Shown piece by piece: positions 1 to 4,717 of a stretch of 5,095 nt of DNA. Both the position numbers and the translations under genes were made by a program. The stretch is from Candidatus Dadabacteria bacterium UBA2774. GTDB taxonomy: Bacteria > Desulfobacterota_D > UBA1144 > Nemesobacterales > UBA2774. Under the pieces are notes generated by a model. It had not been told where the DNA came from. It ran no database searches and saw nothing but the letters and a program-made list of their open reading frames with translations. Numbering within the stretch: the first letter of the stretch is position 1; each line of letters begins with the position of its first letter. The DNA lies in assembly GCA_002352485.1 (NCBI GenBank), contig DEIM01000189.1, forward strand, positions 283-5,377, given 5' to 3'.

Positions 1-287
1 CCGCCGCCGGTCATTACCCCAAACCCCATCTTTACAAGCTCACTTCCGACTTTGACGGCATTTTTATAATGAGGGTTATCCTCCTCCGTCCTTGCAGAGC
101 CGAACACAGTTACCAAGGGACCTACAAAATGTAATGACCTGAACCCGTAAAGGAATCCCCACATCACACGGATCAGGAACCAAAGCTCACTTAGCCTCGA
201 ATGAGGTCCTTCGAGAAAAACTCTCTCTTCCATCATTTCCACAGTCCGCGGCTTCTTTTTGAAGAATCTATTCAACCAATGCAGCAT
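1..287 (-). CDS. LOG-family (TIGR00730-type) Rossmann-fold protein, N-terminal part, cut by window edge
   Basis: Reverse-strand translation from ATG at 287 gives 95 residues running off the left edge. Residues 58-95 read as the start of a LOG / 'lysine decarboxylase-like' Rossmann fold: VTVFGSAR at about 60-67, then a helix, then GFGVMTGG at 88-95, where the family's TGGGPG loop begins. The catalytic PGxGTxxE region would lie outside the window. The family includes cytokinin-activating phosphoribohydrolases that cleave nucleoside 5'-monophosphates, and many uncharacterised bacterial members. The first 57 residues are a basic and aromatic, probably helical extension (MLHWLNRFFKKKPR...), longer than in short LOG proteins and like the longer subclass. 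The start is supported by GGAGG (299-303) 11 bases upstream. The gene diverges from the AbfD-like gene. The family call is strong, but substrate is unknown and nucleotide hydrolysis is inferred only from family. Confidence 0.85.
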   Translation of the reverse strand, partial: MLHWLNRFFKKKPRTVEMMEERVFLEGPHSRLSELWFLIRVMWGFLYGFRSLHFVGPLVTVFGSARTEEDNPHYKNAVKVGSELVKMGFGVMTGG

Positions 288-298
288 TTGATTACCAA

Positions 299-329
299 CC
301 TCCGTAGTTTCGATCGACAGACTATTATA
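299..329 (-). promoter_or_regulatory. Candidate promoter -10 and ribosome binding site of the LOG-family gene
   Basis: On the minus strand a perfect TATAAT lies at 324-329, about 37 bases before the start codon. The Shine-Dalgarno GGAGG is at 299-303. No good -35 hexamer is seen at 16-18 bases (AT-rich ATTAAA/AATTAA only), so the site may need an activator or may be chance. An 8-base palindrome TCGATCGA (310-317) lies at the expected transcript start. Confidence 0.45.
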
Positions 330-398
330 TACGATTCGTCTATATTTTAATTCCCATCTGGAAAAAATGAATTTATGTTATTTTGCATTCTCCTTTTT

Positions 399-449
399 AC
401 ATCTCCTCCCCCCTGCGCGGGGGAGGATTAAAGGTGGGGGGAGAGATGT
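399..449. repeat. G/C-tract inverted-repeat element with two alternative folds
   Basis: CCTCCCCC (405-412) pairs perfectly with GGGGGAGG (419-426) around a 6-base loop. Alternatively ACATCTC (399-405) plus TCCCCCC (407-413) pair with GGGGGGA (436-442) plus GAGATGT (443-449), giving a 14-bp stem with one bulged C. The two folds share the C tract and exclude each other. The element sits between two divergent gene starts, so it is not an ordinary end-of-gene terminator. A near-copy of its left arm recurs at 497-510, and the CCTCCCCC/GGGGGAGG pair recurs at 4192-4292. Confidence 0.7.
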
Positions 450-493
450 TCCCTGATTTTATAGTATTGTCTGCGATTCACCAAATTATTCAA

Positions 494-536
494 TTGACAT
501 CCCCTCCCCCATGTGAGACTATCTTTTTTAGAGAGG
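494..536 (+). promoter_or_regulatory. Candidate promoter and ribosome binding site of the AbfD-like gene
   Basis: TTGACA (494-499) is a consensus -35. A 17-base spacer leads to GACTAT (517-522), a poor -10 with three of six consensus bases. The spacer is filled by a C-rich tract including CCTCCCCC (503-510). GAGAGG (531-536) lies six bases before ATG 543 and is a good Shine-Dalgarno. The ribosome site is convincing; the promoter is tentative because of the weak -10. Confidence 0.45.
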
Positions 537-542
537 TAGCTC

Positions 543-1973
543 ATGCTGAAAACACCTGAAGAATTCGTCGAGAGCTTGAGGGAGCTCAACCCTACTGTCT
601 ACATCAGGGGCAACAAAGTAGAAAGCATCGCAGACGAGCCCCTCCTTGAGCCGGGTATAAACGCAATCTCTCTCACCTACGAATACGCCCTATTGCCAGA
701 GCATAAAGAAACTATGACGGCTACTTCCCACATTACCGGGAAAACCGTAAACCGCCTCCTGCACATCAACACTTCTCAGGACGATCTGCTTAAGAAACTG
801 GAGATGGTGAGGCTCCTCTGCAGGGAAACAGGCTGCGCCCAGCGCTATCTATGCCACGATGCGTTAAACGCGCTTTACGAATGTACTCACAACATCGACC
901 TTGAGTTCGGCACGGACTATCACATAAAATTTCTGAACTATCTTGAAAGCGTACAAGAAAAAGACCTCACCACTTGCGTCGCCATGACAGATGCCAAGGG
1001 CGATAGGACCAAGCGCCCCCACGAGCAGCACGACCCCGATCTATACCTGAGGATAGTGGACAGAAACGCTCAGGGCATTGTCGTCAGAGGCATAAAAGCC
1101 ATCGTCACCGGCGCCCCGTATACACACGAGATCATAGTCCTTCCCACCCGCAACATGACCCAAGAAGACAGAGATTACGCGGTCTCTTTCGCTATTCCCA
1201 TAGACACTCCTGGTGTGGAGCTCGTCTCAAGAGAGGCAGGCCGTCCGGGTCAGTCGGGCGCGCCGCTCTCCTCGCGTTACGGACAGGCAACAGCACAGAT
1301 ACTGTTTGACGACGTGCTCGTACCCTGGGACAGGGTATTCCTCGCAGGGGAATGGCAGCTTGCGGGCTCGCTCACGGAATCCTTCGCCACACACCACAGG
1401 CTGAGCTGCATCGGAGCGCGCGCTGGTCTTGGGGATATGCTCATCGGAGCCACGTGCTCACTTGCCGAGGCGAACGGGCTCGACACACAAAAGACCGGGC
1501 ATGTGCGCGACAAGATCGCAGACCTCATTAAATATGTAGAATCCTTCTACGCATGCGGTGTCACCTCTTCTGTGTTCGGCAGCGAAACCCGTGCGGGCAA
1601 CTTTCTCCCCGACCCTATATACTCAAACATCGGAAAACTTATGCAGGGCACTCATATATACGATATGTATAGAATAGCCCAGGACACATCGGGCGGAATA
1701 CTGGTGGCGTCCCCCTACCCCGAAGACATGGAATCCCCCGATATCGGCGAGAGGTTAAACCGCTACCTGCAAGGCCGTGAAGACATCCCCGCAGACTACA
1801 GGATCTCCATCGCGAGACTGCTCGAGGACATCGTGGCCTCCTATCAGGGCGGATGGTACTCAGTAATAAGTATCTCCGGCGGAGGCTCCCCTGAAGCCAC
1901 CAGGCTCGAAATCATGCGCAAATACGACATAGACGAGCGCAAATCCCTGGTAGAAAAAATTACCGGTGTGTAG
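543..1973 (+). CDS. HpaB / 4-hydroxybutyryl-CoA dehydratase (AbfD) superfamily flavoprotein, Fe-S ligands incomplete
   Basis: The 476-residue product matches the length and two-domain layout of the family (HpaB N-terminal part about 5-270, C-terminal helical part about 280-475). AbfD-like landmarks include KTPEEFVESLRELNPTVY (3-20), DALNAL (106-111), AMTDAKGDR (147-155), DPDLYLRIV (164-172), VRGIKAIVTGAP (181-192), FDDVLVPWDR (255-264) and GGGSPEATR (446-454). AbfD binds FAD and a [4Fe-4S] cluster and dehydrates 4-hydroxybutyryl-CoA; HpaB relatives are FADH2-dependent aromatic hydroxylases. Compared with my recollection of the Clostridium aminobutyricum enzyme, C99 and H292 are kept (C98, H285), but C103 is Y102, C299 is A292, E257 is T250 and E455 is I442. 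T190 is kept as T189. It therefore probably uses FAD but is unlikely to be a normal dehydratase. No flavin reductase or CoA-transferase gene is adjacent. Family membership is firm; the reaction is unknown. Confidence 0.88.
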   Translation: MLKTPEEFVESLRELNPTVYIRGNKVESIADEPLLEPGINAISLTYEYALLPEHKETMTATSHITGKTVNRLLHINTSQDDLLKKLEMVRLLCRETGCAQRYLCHDALNALYECTHNIDLEFGTDYHIKFLNYLESVQEKDLTTCVAMTDAKGDRTKRPHEQHDPDLYLRIVDRNAQGIVVRGIKAIVTGAPYTHEIIVLPTRNMTQEDRDYAVSFAIPIDTPGVELVSREAGRPGQSGAPLSSRYGQATAQILFDDVLVPWDRVFLAGEWQLAGSLTESFATHHRLSCIGARAGLGDMLIGATCSLAEANGLDTQKTGHVRDKIADLIKYVESFYACGVTSSVFGSETRAGNFLPDPIYSNIGKLMQGTHIYDMYRIAQDTSGGILVASPYPEDMESPDIGERLNRYLQGREDIPADYRISIARLLEDIVASYQGGWYSVISISGGGSPEATRLEIMRKYDIDERKSLVEKITGV

Positions 1974-2003
1974 GAACAATCACGCATCATTGCCAGAACC
2001 ATA

Positions 2004-2027
2004 TCACCCGAAGTTTACGAAGGGTGA
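2004..2027 (+). terminator. Hairpin after the AbfD-like gene, possible terminator
   Basis: TCACCC (2004-2009) pairs with GGGTGA (2022-2027) around a 12-base loop, 31 bases after the stop codon. There is no T run after it, so it may be a weak or factor-assisted terminator, or only a transcript-end stabiliser. Confidence 0.3.
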
Positions 2028-2085
2028 GTAATTTCCGGCATGCATAAATAGCGTAAAGAAAAATAATCCTGGTAGCGTTAAAAAC

Positions 2086-2114
2086 TTCACACGGGCTGTG
2101 GGTGGAATTATAAG
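2086..2114 (+). promoter_or_regulatory. Strong candidate sigma70-type promoter before the leader ORF and mini-ferredoxin
   Basis: TTCACA (2086-2091, five of six to TTGACA) and TATAAG (2109-2114, five of six to TATAAT) are separated by exactly 17 bases. Transcription would start near 2121, giving a leader of about 190 bases before the mini-ferredoxin. This suggests that the mini-ferredoxin is transcribed independently of the AbfD-like gene. Confidence 0.5.
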
Positions 2115-2167
2115 GTTCATACAACTACAACCAGTTTTCGCGTAATTTATGTGAAGGCGGTGATTTT

Positions 2168-2263
2168 TTGCAATCTTTTAGTAATTCACACTTTGTGTGT
2201 GATCAGTCAAAAGAAGAGATTAAAAAATATTCTGTTAATCATAGAAGCTACTTATTTCCATAA
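2168..2263 (+). CDS. Possible 31-residue TTG-start leader ORF
   Basis: TTG at 2168 is preceded, seven bases away, by AAGGCGGTGA (2154-2163), nine of ten bases of the ideal anti-16S sequence AAGGAGGTGA. That is a stronger site than the mini-ferredoxin itself has. The frame stays open for 31 codons and ends with TAA at 2261-2263. It encodes a polar peptide (M/LQSFSNSHFVCDQ..., with SKEEIKKYS near residues 14-22) without a recognisable domain or signal peptide. It lies between the 2086-2114 promoter and the mini-ferredoxin, 49 bases before that start, so it could be a leader peptide or a separate microprotein. A hairpin (2186-2202) lies inside it. The peptide is not recognised, and an ORF this short could occur by chance; the ribosome site is the main support. 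Confidence 0.25.
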   Translation: MQSFSNSHFVCDQSKEEIKKYSVNHRSYLFP

Positions 2264-2293
2264 TTGAAAGTGACAAACTAGGAAAAGTATATG
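2264..2293 (+). promoter_or_regulatory. Weak proximal promoter candidate for the mini-ferredoxin
   Basis: TTGAAA (2264-2269) and TATATG (2288-2293) are 18 bases apart, each four of six or better to consensus. It would start transcription about a dozen bases before ATG 2313. It is less convincing than the upstream promoter at 2086-2114. Confidence 0.25.
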
Positions 2294-2312
2294 TTAAAAT
2301 AAAGCAAGTAAA

Positions 2313-2501
2313 ATGACAGACATTAAATACAAACCCGAGCATACAAAAGATCCACAGTGCGCCGCCGACTGCCCCGCAGGCATAGACGAGTGCATTGAGT
2401 GCGGCGCTTGCGAGCACTGTACCCACGACGCTGTGCTCATTGAGGAAGAGCTCCCCCCCAACTGGCTCCGCTTTATCAAAAGAAGTAAGCAGCAAGGCTA
2501 G
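2313..2501 (+). CDS. Miniature ferredoxin-like Fe-S protein (62 aa)
   Basis: The protein has six cysteines packed in residues 16-36: C16-x3-C20-P, then C27-x2-C30-x2-C33-x2-C36. The tail DAVLIEEELPPNW (39-51) is typical of the C-terminus of bacterial 7Fe/8Fe ferredoxins (DAI..EEDxPxxW). In such ferredoxins one [4Fe-4S] cluster is held by a CxxCxxC plus a distant CP cysteine; C27, C30, C33 and C20 provide exactly that set. The second cluster's ligands are reduced to C16 and C36, and the usual CxxxCP is CxxC-T. It looks like a two-cluster ferredoxin whose central loop of roughly 25-30 residues is missing. It is probably a cytosolic electron carrier or a scaffold for one cluster. ATG 2313 is the first start after an in-frame stop at 2295-2297; its ribosome site is poor (GCAAG). 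It could also be a decaying gene, but the frame is intact and the composition is coding-like. Confidence 0.65.
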   Translation: MTDIKYKPEHTKDPQCAADCPAGIDECIECGACEHCTHDAVLIEEELPPNWLRFIKRSKQQG

Positions 2502-2538
2502 CAATCTCCCACAATCTAGATACTACATAATCCCACTC

Positions 2539-2573
2539 ACCCTGAGCGCACACATAGTGTGCAGCCGTAGGGT
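2539..2573 (+). terminator. Hairpin downstream of the mini-ferredoxin
   Basis: GCACAC (2548-2553) and GTGTGC (2557-2562) form a perfect 6-bp stem with a 3-base loop, enclosed by ACCCT (2539-2543) and AGGGT (2569-2573). The ACCCTGAGC...AGGGT frame resembles common dispersed hairpin repeats of proteobacteria-type genomes. It lies 38 bases after the stop codon and lacks a proper T run, so a terminator role is only likely, not shown. Confidence 0.35.
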
Positions 2574-2653
2574 AAAACATTTTCAAAGTAGGTATCGAAC
2601 GGATTAATTTATTGCAAAAACCGGGGTGATTTATAGTGAAACTACTAAGGAAT

Positions 2654-2754
2654 AACTAAGCTGAAAGAAAAAGTCCCAACACCCTATCCCAGCTCCTAGA
2701 TGGCGGTAGGTGGAGGGAAAGGACCCAGGATAAGGATGTGGGATTAACTTAGTT
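2654..2754. repeat. Long nested imperfect palindrome between convergent gene ends
   Basis: Outer arms AACTAAG (2654-2660) and CTTAGTT (2748-2754) enclose a second imperfect stem: TCCCA, CA, CCT and ATCC within 2674-2689 against GGAT, AGG, TG and TGGGA within 2728-2743. The whole could fold into a cruciform or long hairpin. Its position between two converging genes suits a bidirectional terminator, or a REP/MITE-like element. Part of it, GGGAAAGGACCCAGGAT (2715-2731), resembles CGGGAAGGACCCGGAT (4232-4247) in the palindrome upstream of the redoxin gene. Confidence 0.55.
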
Positions 2755-2896
2755 TATAATTTGTTGTATTCATAATGTTATTTCTAAAACGGTTCGCCTT
2801 CTCTATAAGGTTGAAAAGATTATAACCGATATTCTGGAATTTAAAATACTTAATTTCACTCTTCCTGAATATTTCTTCTTCTAGAGAATAAATACG
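2744..2896 (-). other. 50-codon in-frame open extension behind the TAG stop of the 151-residue gene
   Basis: Reading on past TAG (2897-2899) in the same frame gives 50 codons without a stop up to TAA at 2744-2746. The peptide begins RIYSLEEEIFRKSEIKYF and contains NIGYNLFNLIEKANRFRNN near residues 22-40, basic and helix-compatible. The base following TAG is C. It may be a lost C-terminal domain after a nonsense change, a readthrough tail, or chance. The DNA here is clearly more AT-rich than the gene, which argues for non-coding sequence. Confidence 0.25.
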
Positions 2897-3352
2897 CTAT
2901 TTCCCTAGCTTTTCGTGCATCTTTTCAAGCGATACATGGTAGTGATCGCCGTAGTTTTTATATACGTCGTCTACCAATAGCTCTTGTACTCTAAGCCCGA
3001 TCTGCTGCTGCTCAGTGTCGCTAAGTTTGCTCAAATCCTCTTGCGAGATGAATATCGCCGCATAGCAGGCTATGCCGTCCGTCCCTCGCACGAATATATC
3101 GCCCAGCATGGAGATAGACCCCTCCGTGCGCGCTTCACCAAGAACAAATACGCACGCTTCCTGCCATATGTGCGGCCTATCACCGAAAATATTCTTAAGA
3201 CCCTGCCAGTTGAGATCTGAGAACCCGACGATCATATCCTCAGCATCACGGTAGTCCCGCTCGTACCAGTTCTCACCAGGGTGCATGTTTCCGTTGACGG
3301 TGTTTTCTTTAATGTGCCTGTCGAGCATGTCGACAGCTTCTGTATTTGTCAT
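2897..3352 (-). CDS. Conserved-looking protein of unknown function, 151 aa, possibly HEAT-repeat-like
   Basis: I do not recognise the family. The protein is acidic, soluble, and has no signal peptide or membrane segment. An N-terminal helix (TEAVDMLDRHIKEN, 4-17) is followed by a polar loop. Residues about 46-100 contain two alternating helix-like segments (LNWQGLKNIFGDRPHIWQEA and LGEARTEGSISMLGDIF regions) that resemble HEAT or Armadillo repeats, a protein-binding fold; this is inference from pattern only. The C-terminus (YKNYGDHYHVSLEKMHEK) is rich in aromatic residues and histidine. GAGG lies nine bases before the ATG and supports the start. The gene follows the redoxin gene on the same strand after a 118-base gap, so co-transcription is possible but not shown. 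Its TAG stop is followed in the same frame by 50 open codons (2744-2896), described separately. Confidence 0.7.
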   Translation of the reverse strand: MTNTEAVDMLDRHIKENTVNGNMHPGENWYERDYRDAEDMIVGFSDLNWQGLKNIFGDRPHIWQEACVFVLGEARTEGSISMLGDIFVRGTDGIACYAAIFISQEDLSKLSDTEQQQIGLRVQELLVDDVYKNYGDHYHVSLEKMHEKLGK

Positions 3353-3470
3353 TGTTATAAACCTCAGCGTCGTTTTTTACCGCGGTGTAAACCCCCGCGT
3401 CAAATAACATACTATATTTACTGAAGATTCATAGAACAGACTGCGCGGCTCAATCAAACTGCGCCTTGGT

Positions 3471-4091
3471 TCAGTACTTAACGCTGCACCCGTAAGGCTT
3501 GGTCTCAGGATTTGTCAGCTCCTTTTCCGTAAGCGCCTCAGTCATGGCCAGGTCTATATAGTTCGTAGCTTTGGGAATGTCTTCCGTATCAGTTGACTTT
3601 ATATCATCTGCCGCGCCCTGATATATGAGCGTGCCCTCAGGGTTTATAATAAAGATATGAGGAGTCGTCTTAGCTCCATAGAGCTGTCCGATCTCTCCCT
3701 GTCCGTCAATTACTATTTTCGTTGCAGAGGTACCGTGCTTCTGTGCATCACTCTTAGATTCTTCCGGGTTTCTGTAATCCCCATGTCCGTCCGAGGTCGA
3801 GTTCACGGCGATCCAGACCACATCTTTCCCGGTATATTCCGACTGAAGACTCTGCATCTTTTTACTGTTGTAGTGCTTAGCGACAAAAGGGCACCCGTGG
3901 TTAAACCACTCAACGATTACGTACTTTCCTCTTAAGTCCGAAAGCTTCCCGGTATTTCCCTCTAGGTCTGTGTATTCGAAGTCCGGCGCCTCCGAGCCCG
4001 TCACCAGCTTTGCAGCCTGTGAGTTCTGAGAAGCCCAGGAAATAATAAAAACAGAAATTATTATAGCTAGAGTTAACCTCAATGTAGTCAT
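3471..4091 (-). CDS. Exported redoxin-domain (thioredoxin-fold, peroxiredoxin-like) protein
   Basis: The 206-residue protein begins with a Sec signal peptide: MTTLR, then a hydrophobic stretch at 6-20, and a likely cut after S-Q-A (24-26), so it acts in the periplasm or outside. APDFEYTDLEGNTGKLSDL (35-53) is the usual entry into AhpC/TSA-redoxin domains, followed by the strand YVIVEWF (57-63). The active-site loop is GCPFVAKHY (66-74): cysteine 67 stands in the thioredoxin CxxC place but the second cysteine is V70. The cis-proline loop is TTPHIFII (142-149). A second cysteine, C202, lies in the C-terminal PYGCSVKY and could resolve the first. This pattern fits the peroxiredoxin-like redoxins, not a TlpA/ResA-type CxxC reductase. 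A very good ribosome site, AAAGGAG (4099-4105), precedes ATG by seven bases. Substrate and partner are unknown. Confidence 0.85.
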   Translation of the reverse strand: MTTLRLTLAIIISVFIISWASQNSQAAKLVTGSEAPDFEYTDLEGNTGKLSDLRGKYVIVEWFNHGCPFVAKHYNSKKMQSLQSEYTGKDVVWIAVNSTSDGHGDYRNPEESKSDAQKHGTSATKIVIDGQGEIGQLYGAKTTPHIFIINPEGTLIYQGAADDIKSTDTEDIPKATNYIDLAMTEALTEKELTNPETKPYGCSVKY

Positions 4092-4098
4092 ATCTTTA

Positions 4099-4130
4099 CT
4101 CCTTTCAAATCTGATTTGGTTAAAAGTATA
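4099..4130 (-). promoter_or_regulatory. Candidate -10 box and ribosome site for the redoxin gene
   Basis: On the minus strand TATACT (4125-4130, five of six to TATAAT) lies 33 bases before the start codon, and AAAGGAG (4099-4105) seven bases before it. No acceptable -35 is seen at 16-18 bases, so the promoter part is tentative while the ribosome site is clear. Confidence 0.4.
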
Positions 4131-4190
4131 CCGAAGGGAATAAAAGATTTAGGATTGATTTTACGAGAGGCATTAAAAGAAGTAGTTCAG

Positions 4191-4292
4191 CCCTCCCCCA
4201 TATCCTTCCCGGAGGGTGTTGGAGTGGGGATCGGGAAGGACCCGGATCTAATGACAAGAAGCCTATTGGCTTGGAGTCAAGTAGGGGGGAGG
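4191..4292. repeat. Large G/C-tract palindrome upstream of the redoxin gene
   Basis: CCTCCCCC (4192-4199) pairs with GGGGGAGG (4285-4292), the same arms as the hairpin at 405-426. Nested inside are a 9-bp perfect stem, TCCTTCCCG (4203-4211) with CGGGAAGGA (4232-4240), and a small hairpin AAGCC-TATT-GGCTT (4259-4272). The element is therefore a three-level stem structure of about 100 bases. It is probably a dispersed non-coding repeat of this genome; a terminator role for minus-strand transcripts from the right is also possible. Confidence 0.65.
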
Positions 4293-4293
4293 A

Positions 4294-4312
4294 CTAAATT
4301 TATATAATTTAG
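4294..4312. repeat. AT-rich perfect 7-bp inverted repeat
   Basis: CTAAATT (4294-4300) and AATTTAG (4306-4312) flank TATAT. It directly adjoins the G/C-tract palindrome. Given the AT-rich composition it could be a protein-binding site or chance. Confidence 0.3.
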
Positions 4313-4452
4313 GTATTATTCCGCCCTCAAGTGTTTTATGATTCCCCATCATGTAAATGGCTAAAGTCGCCATCTAATCACTACTAATCATTACTTATAT
4401 TTCAACCCTAAATACAATTATACCTAATATTTTCGCTTGTAAAGCTCTTTTT

Positions 4453-4554
4453 TTAACCTCTAACGATGTAATAGAAACATACGAAGCATATTACCAATAG
4501 CAATAGCGGCACTAGCACTGCACTATAGAGACAACTCTCATGCTCACGACCCAT
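4453..4554 (-). CDS. Possible 33-residue single-pass membrane micropeptide
   Basis: On the minus strand, ATG at 4554 opens a 33-codon frame ending in TAA (4453-4455). After a polar N-terminus (MGREHESCLYS, 1-11), residues 12-31 are almost wholly hydrophobic (AVLVPLLLLVICFVCFYYIV), followed by R-G. This is the layout of a small single-helix membrane protein with three cysteines, two of them in the helix. An AGG triplet lies seven bases before the ATG, a weak ribosome site. It stands alone in the long spacer downstream of the glutamine-synthetase-like gene. I recognise no family. A 20-residue hydrophobic run is uncommon by chance, but pyrimidine-rich second codon positions can produce one. Confidence 0.3.
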   Translation of the reverse strand: MGREHESCLYSAVLVPLLLLVICFVCFYYIVRG

Positions 4555-4717
4555 TAGACTGCCTAAATTTCAGAATTTGTACGAAAGGCTTAGAACTGTC
4601 TGTTAGAGCGTAGCGTTAGGCGGTTCGGCTTAAAGCTGTCAGAGGAATATTCCACAGCCCCTCAAAGCCCTGTATAGATTTGTGCTCAGCTATCCTGCTT
4701 GGTCTGTCGGATTTGAG

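Larger units (their letters stand above)
1974..2312. other. Intergenic region upstream of the mini-ferredoxin gene
   Basis: This AT-rich 339-base spacer contains a hairpin close to the end of the AbfD-like gene (2004-2027), a strong candidate promoter (2086-2114), a possible TTG-start leader ORF (2168-2263) with an internal hairpin TCACAC/GTGTGA (2186-2202), and a second weaker promoter (2264-2293). No tRNA-like or repeat-array structure is seen. Confidence 0.6.
2502..2896. other. Intergenic region between convergent genes
   Basis: This 395-base stretch separates the end of the plus-strand mini-ferredoxin from the end of the minus-strand 151-residue gene. It holds two palindromic structures (2539-2573 and 2654-2754), probably acting as terminators or repeats. 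It also holds a 50-codon open stretch on the minus strand (2744-2896) in frame with the stop of the 151-residue gene. No tRNA or other RNA gene is seen. Confidence 0.6.

Noticed and set aside
1277..1528. Minus-strand frame inside the AbfD-like gene
   Set aside because: It is a shadow of a well-supported gene, serine/proline-rich, with no ribosome site.
543..2501. AbfD-like gene and mini-ferredoxin as a two-gene electron-transfer operon
   Set aside because: They are separated by 339 bases with a hairpin and an apparent new promoter. A functional link is possible but the sequence does not support a shared transcript.
2235..2504. Minus-strand frame of 89 codons with hydrophobic stretches opposite the mini-ferredoxin
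   Set aside because: It is antisense to a recognisable ferredoxin motif; its apparent alanine/cysteine/leucine-rich segments are the complement of Cys/Ala codons.
2395..2607. Plus-strand frame overlapping the end of the mini-ferredoxin
   Set aside because: It is a frame-shifted reading of the ferredoxin with no motif, continuing through the downstream hairpin.
3657..3935. Plus-strand frame opposite the redoxin gene
   Set aside because: It is antisense to conserved redoxin motifs, with no recognisable domain.
4116..4307. Plus-strand 63-codon frame starting with TTG
   Set aside because: It runs straight through the G/C-tract palindrome, has no Shine-Dalgarno, and its glycine/valine/proline-rich middle is simply the translated repeat.
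4309..4427. Possible MITE-like unit bounded by TTAGGTATTATT and AATTATACCTAA (11 of 12 inverted)
   Set aside because: In such AT-rich DNA an inverted match of this quality is expected about once by chance in this spacer; no target duplication was seen.
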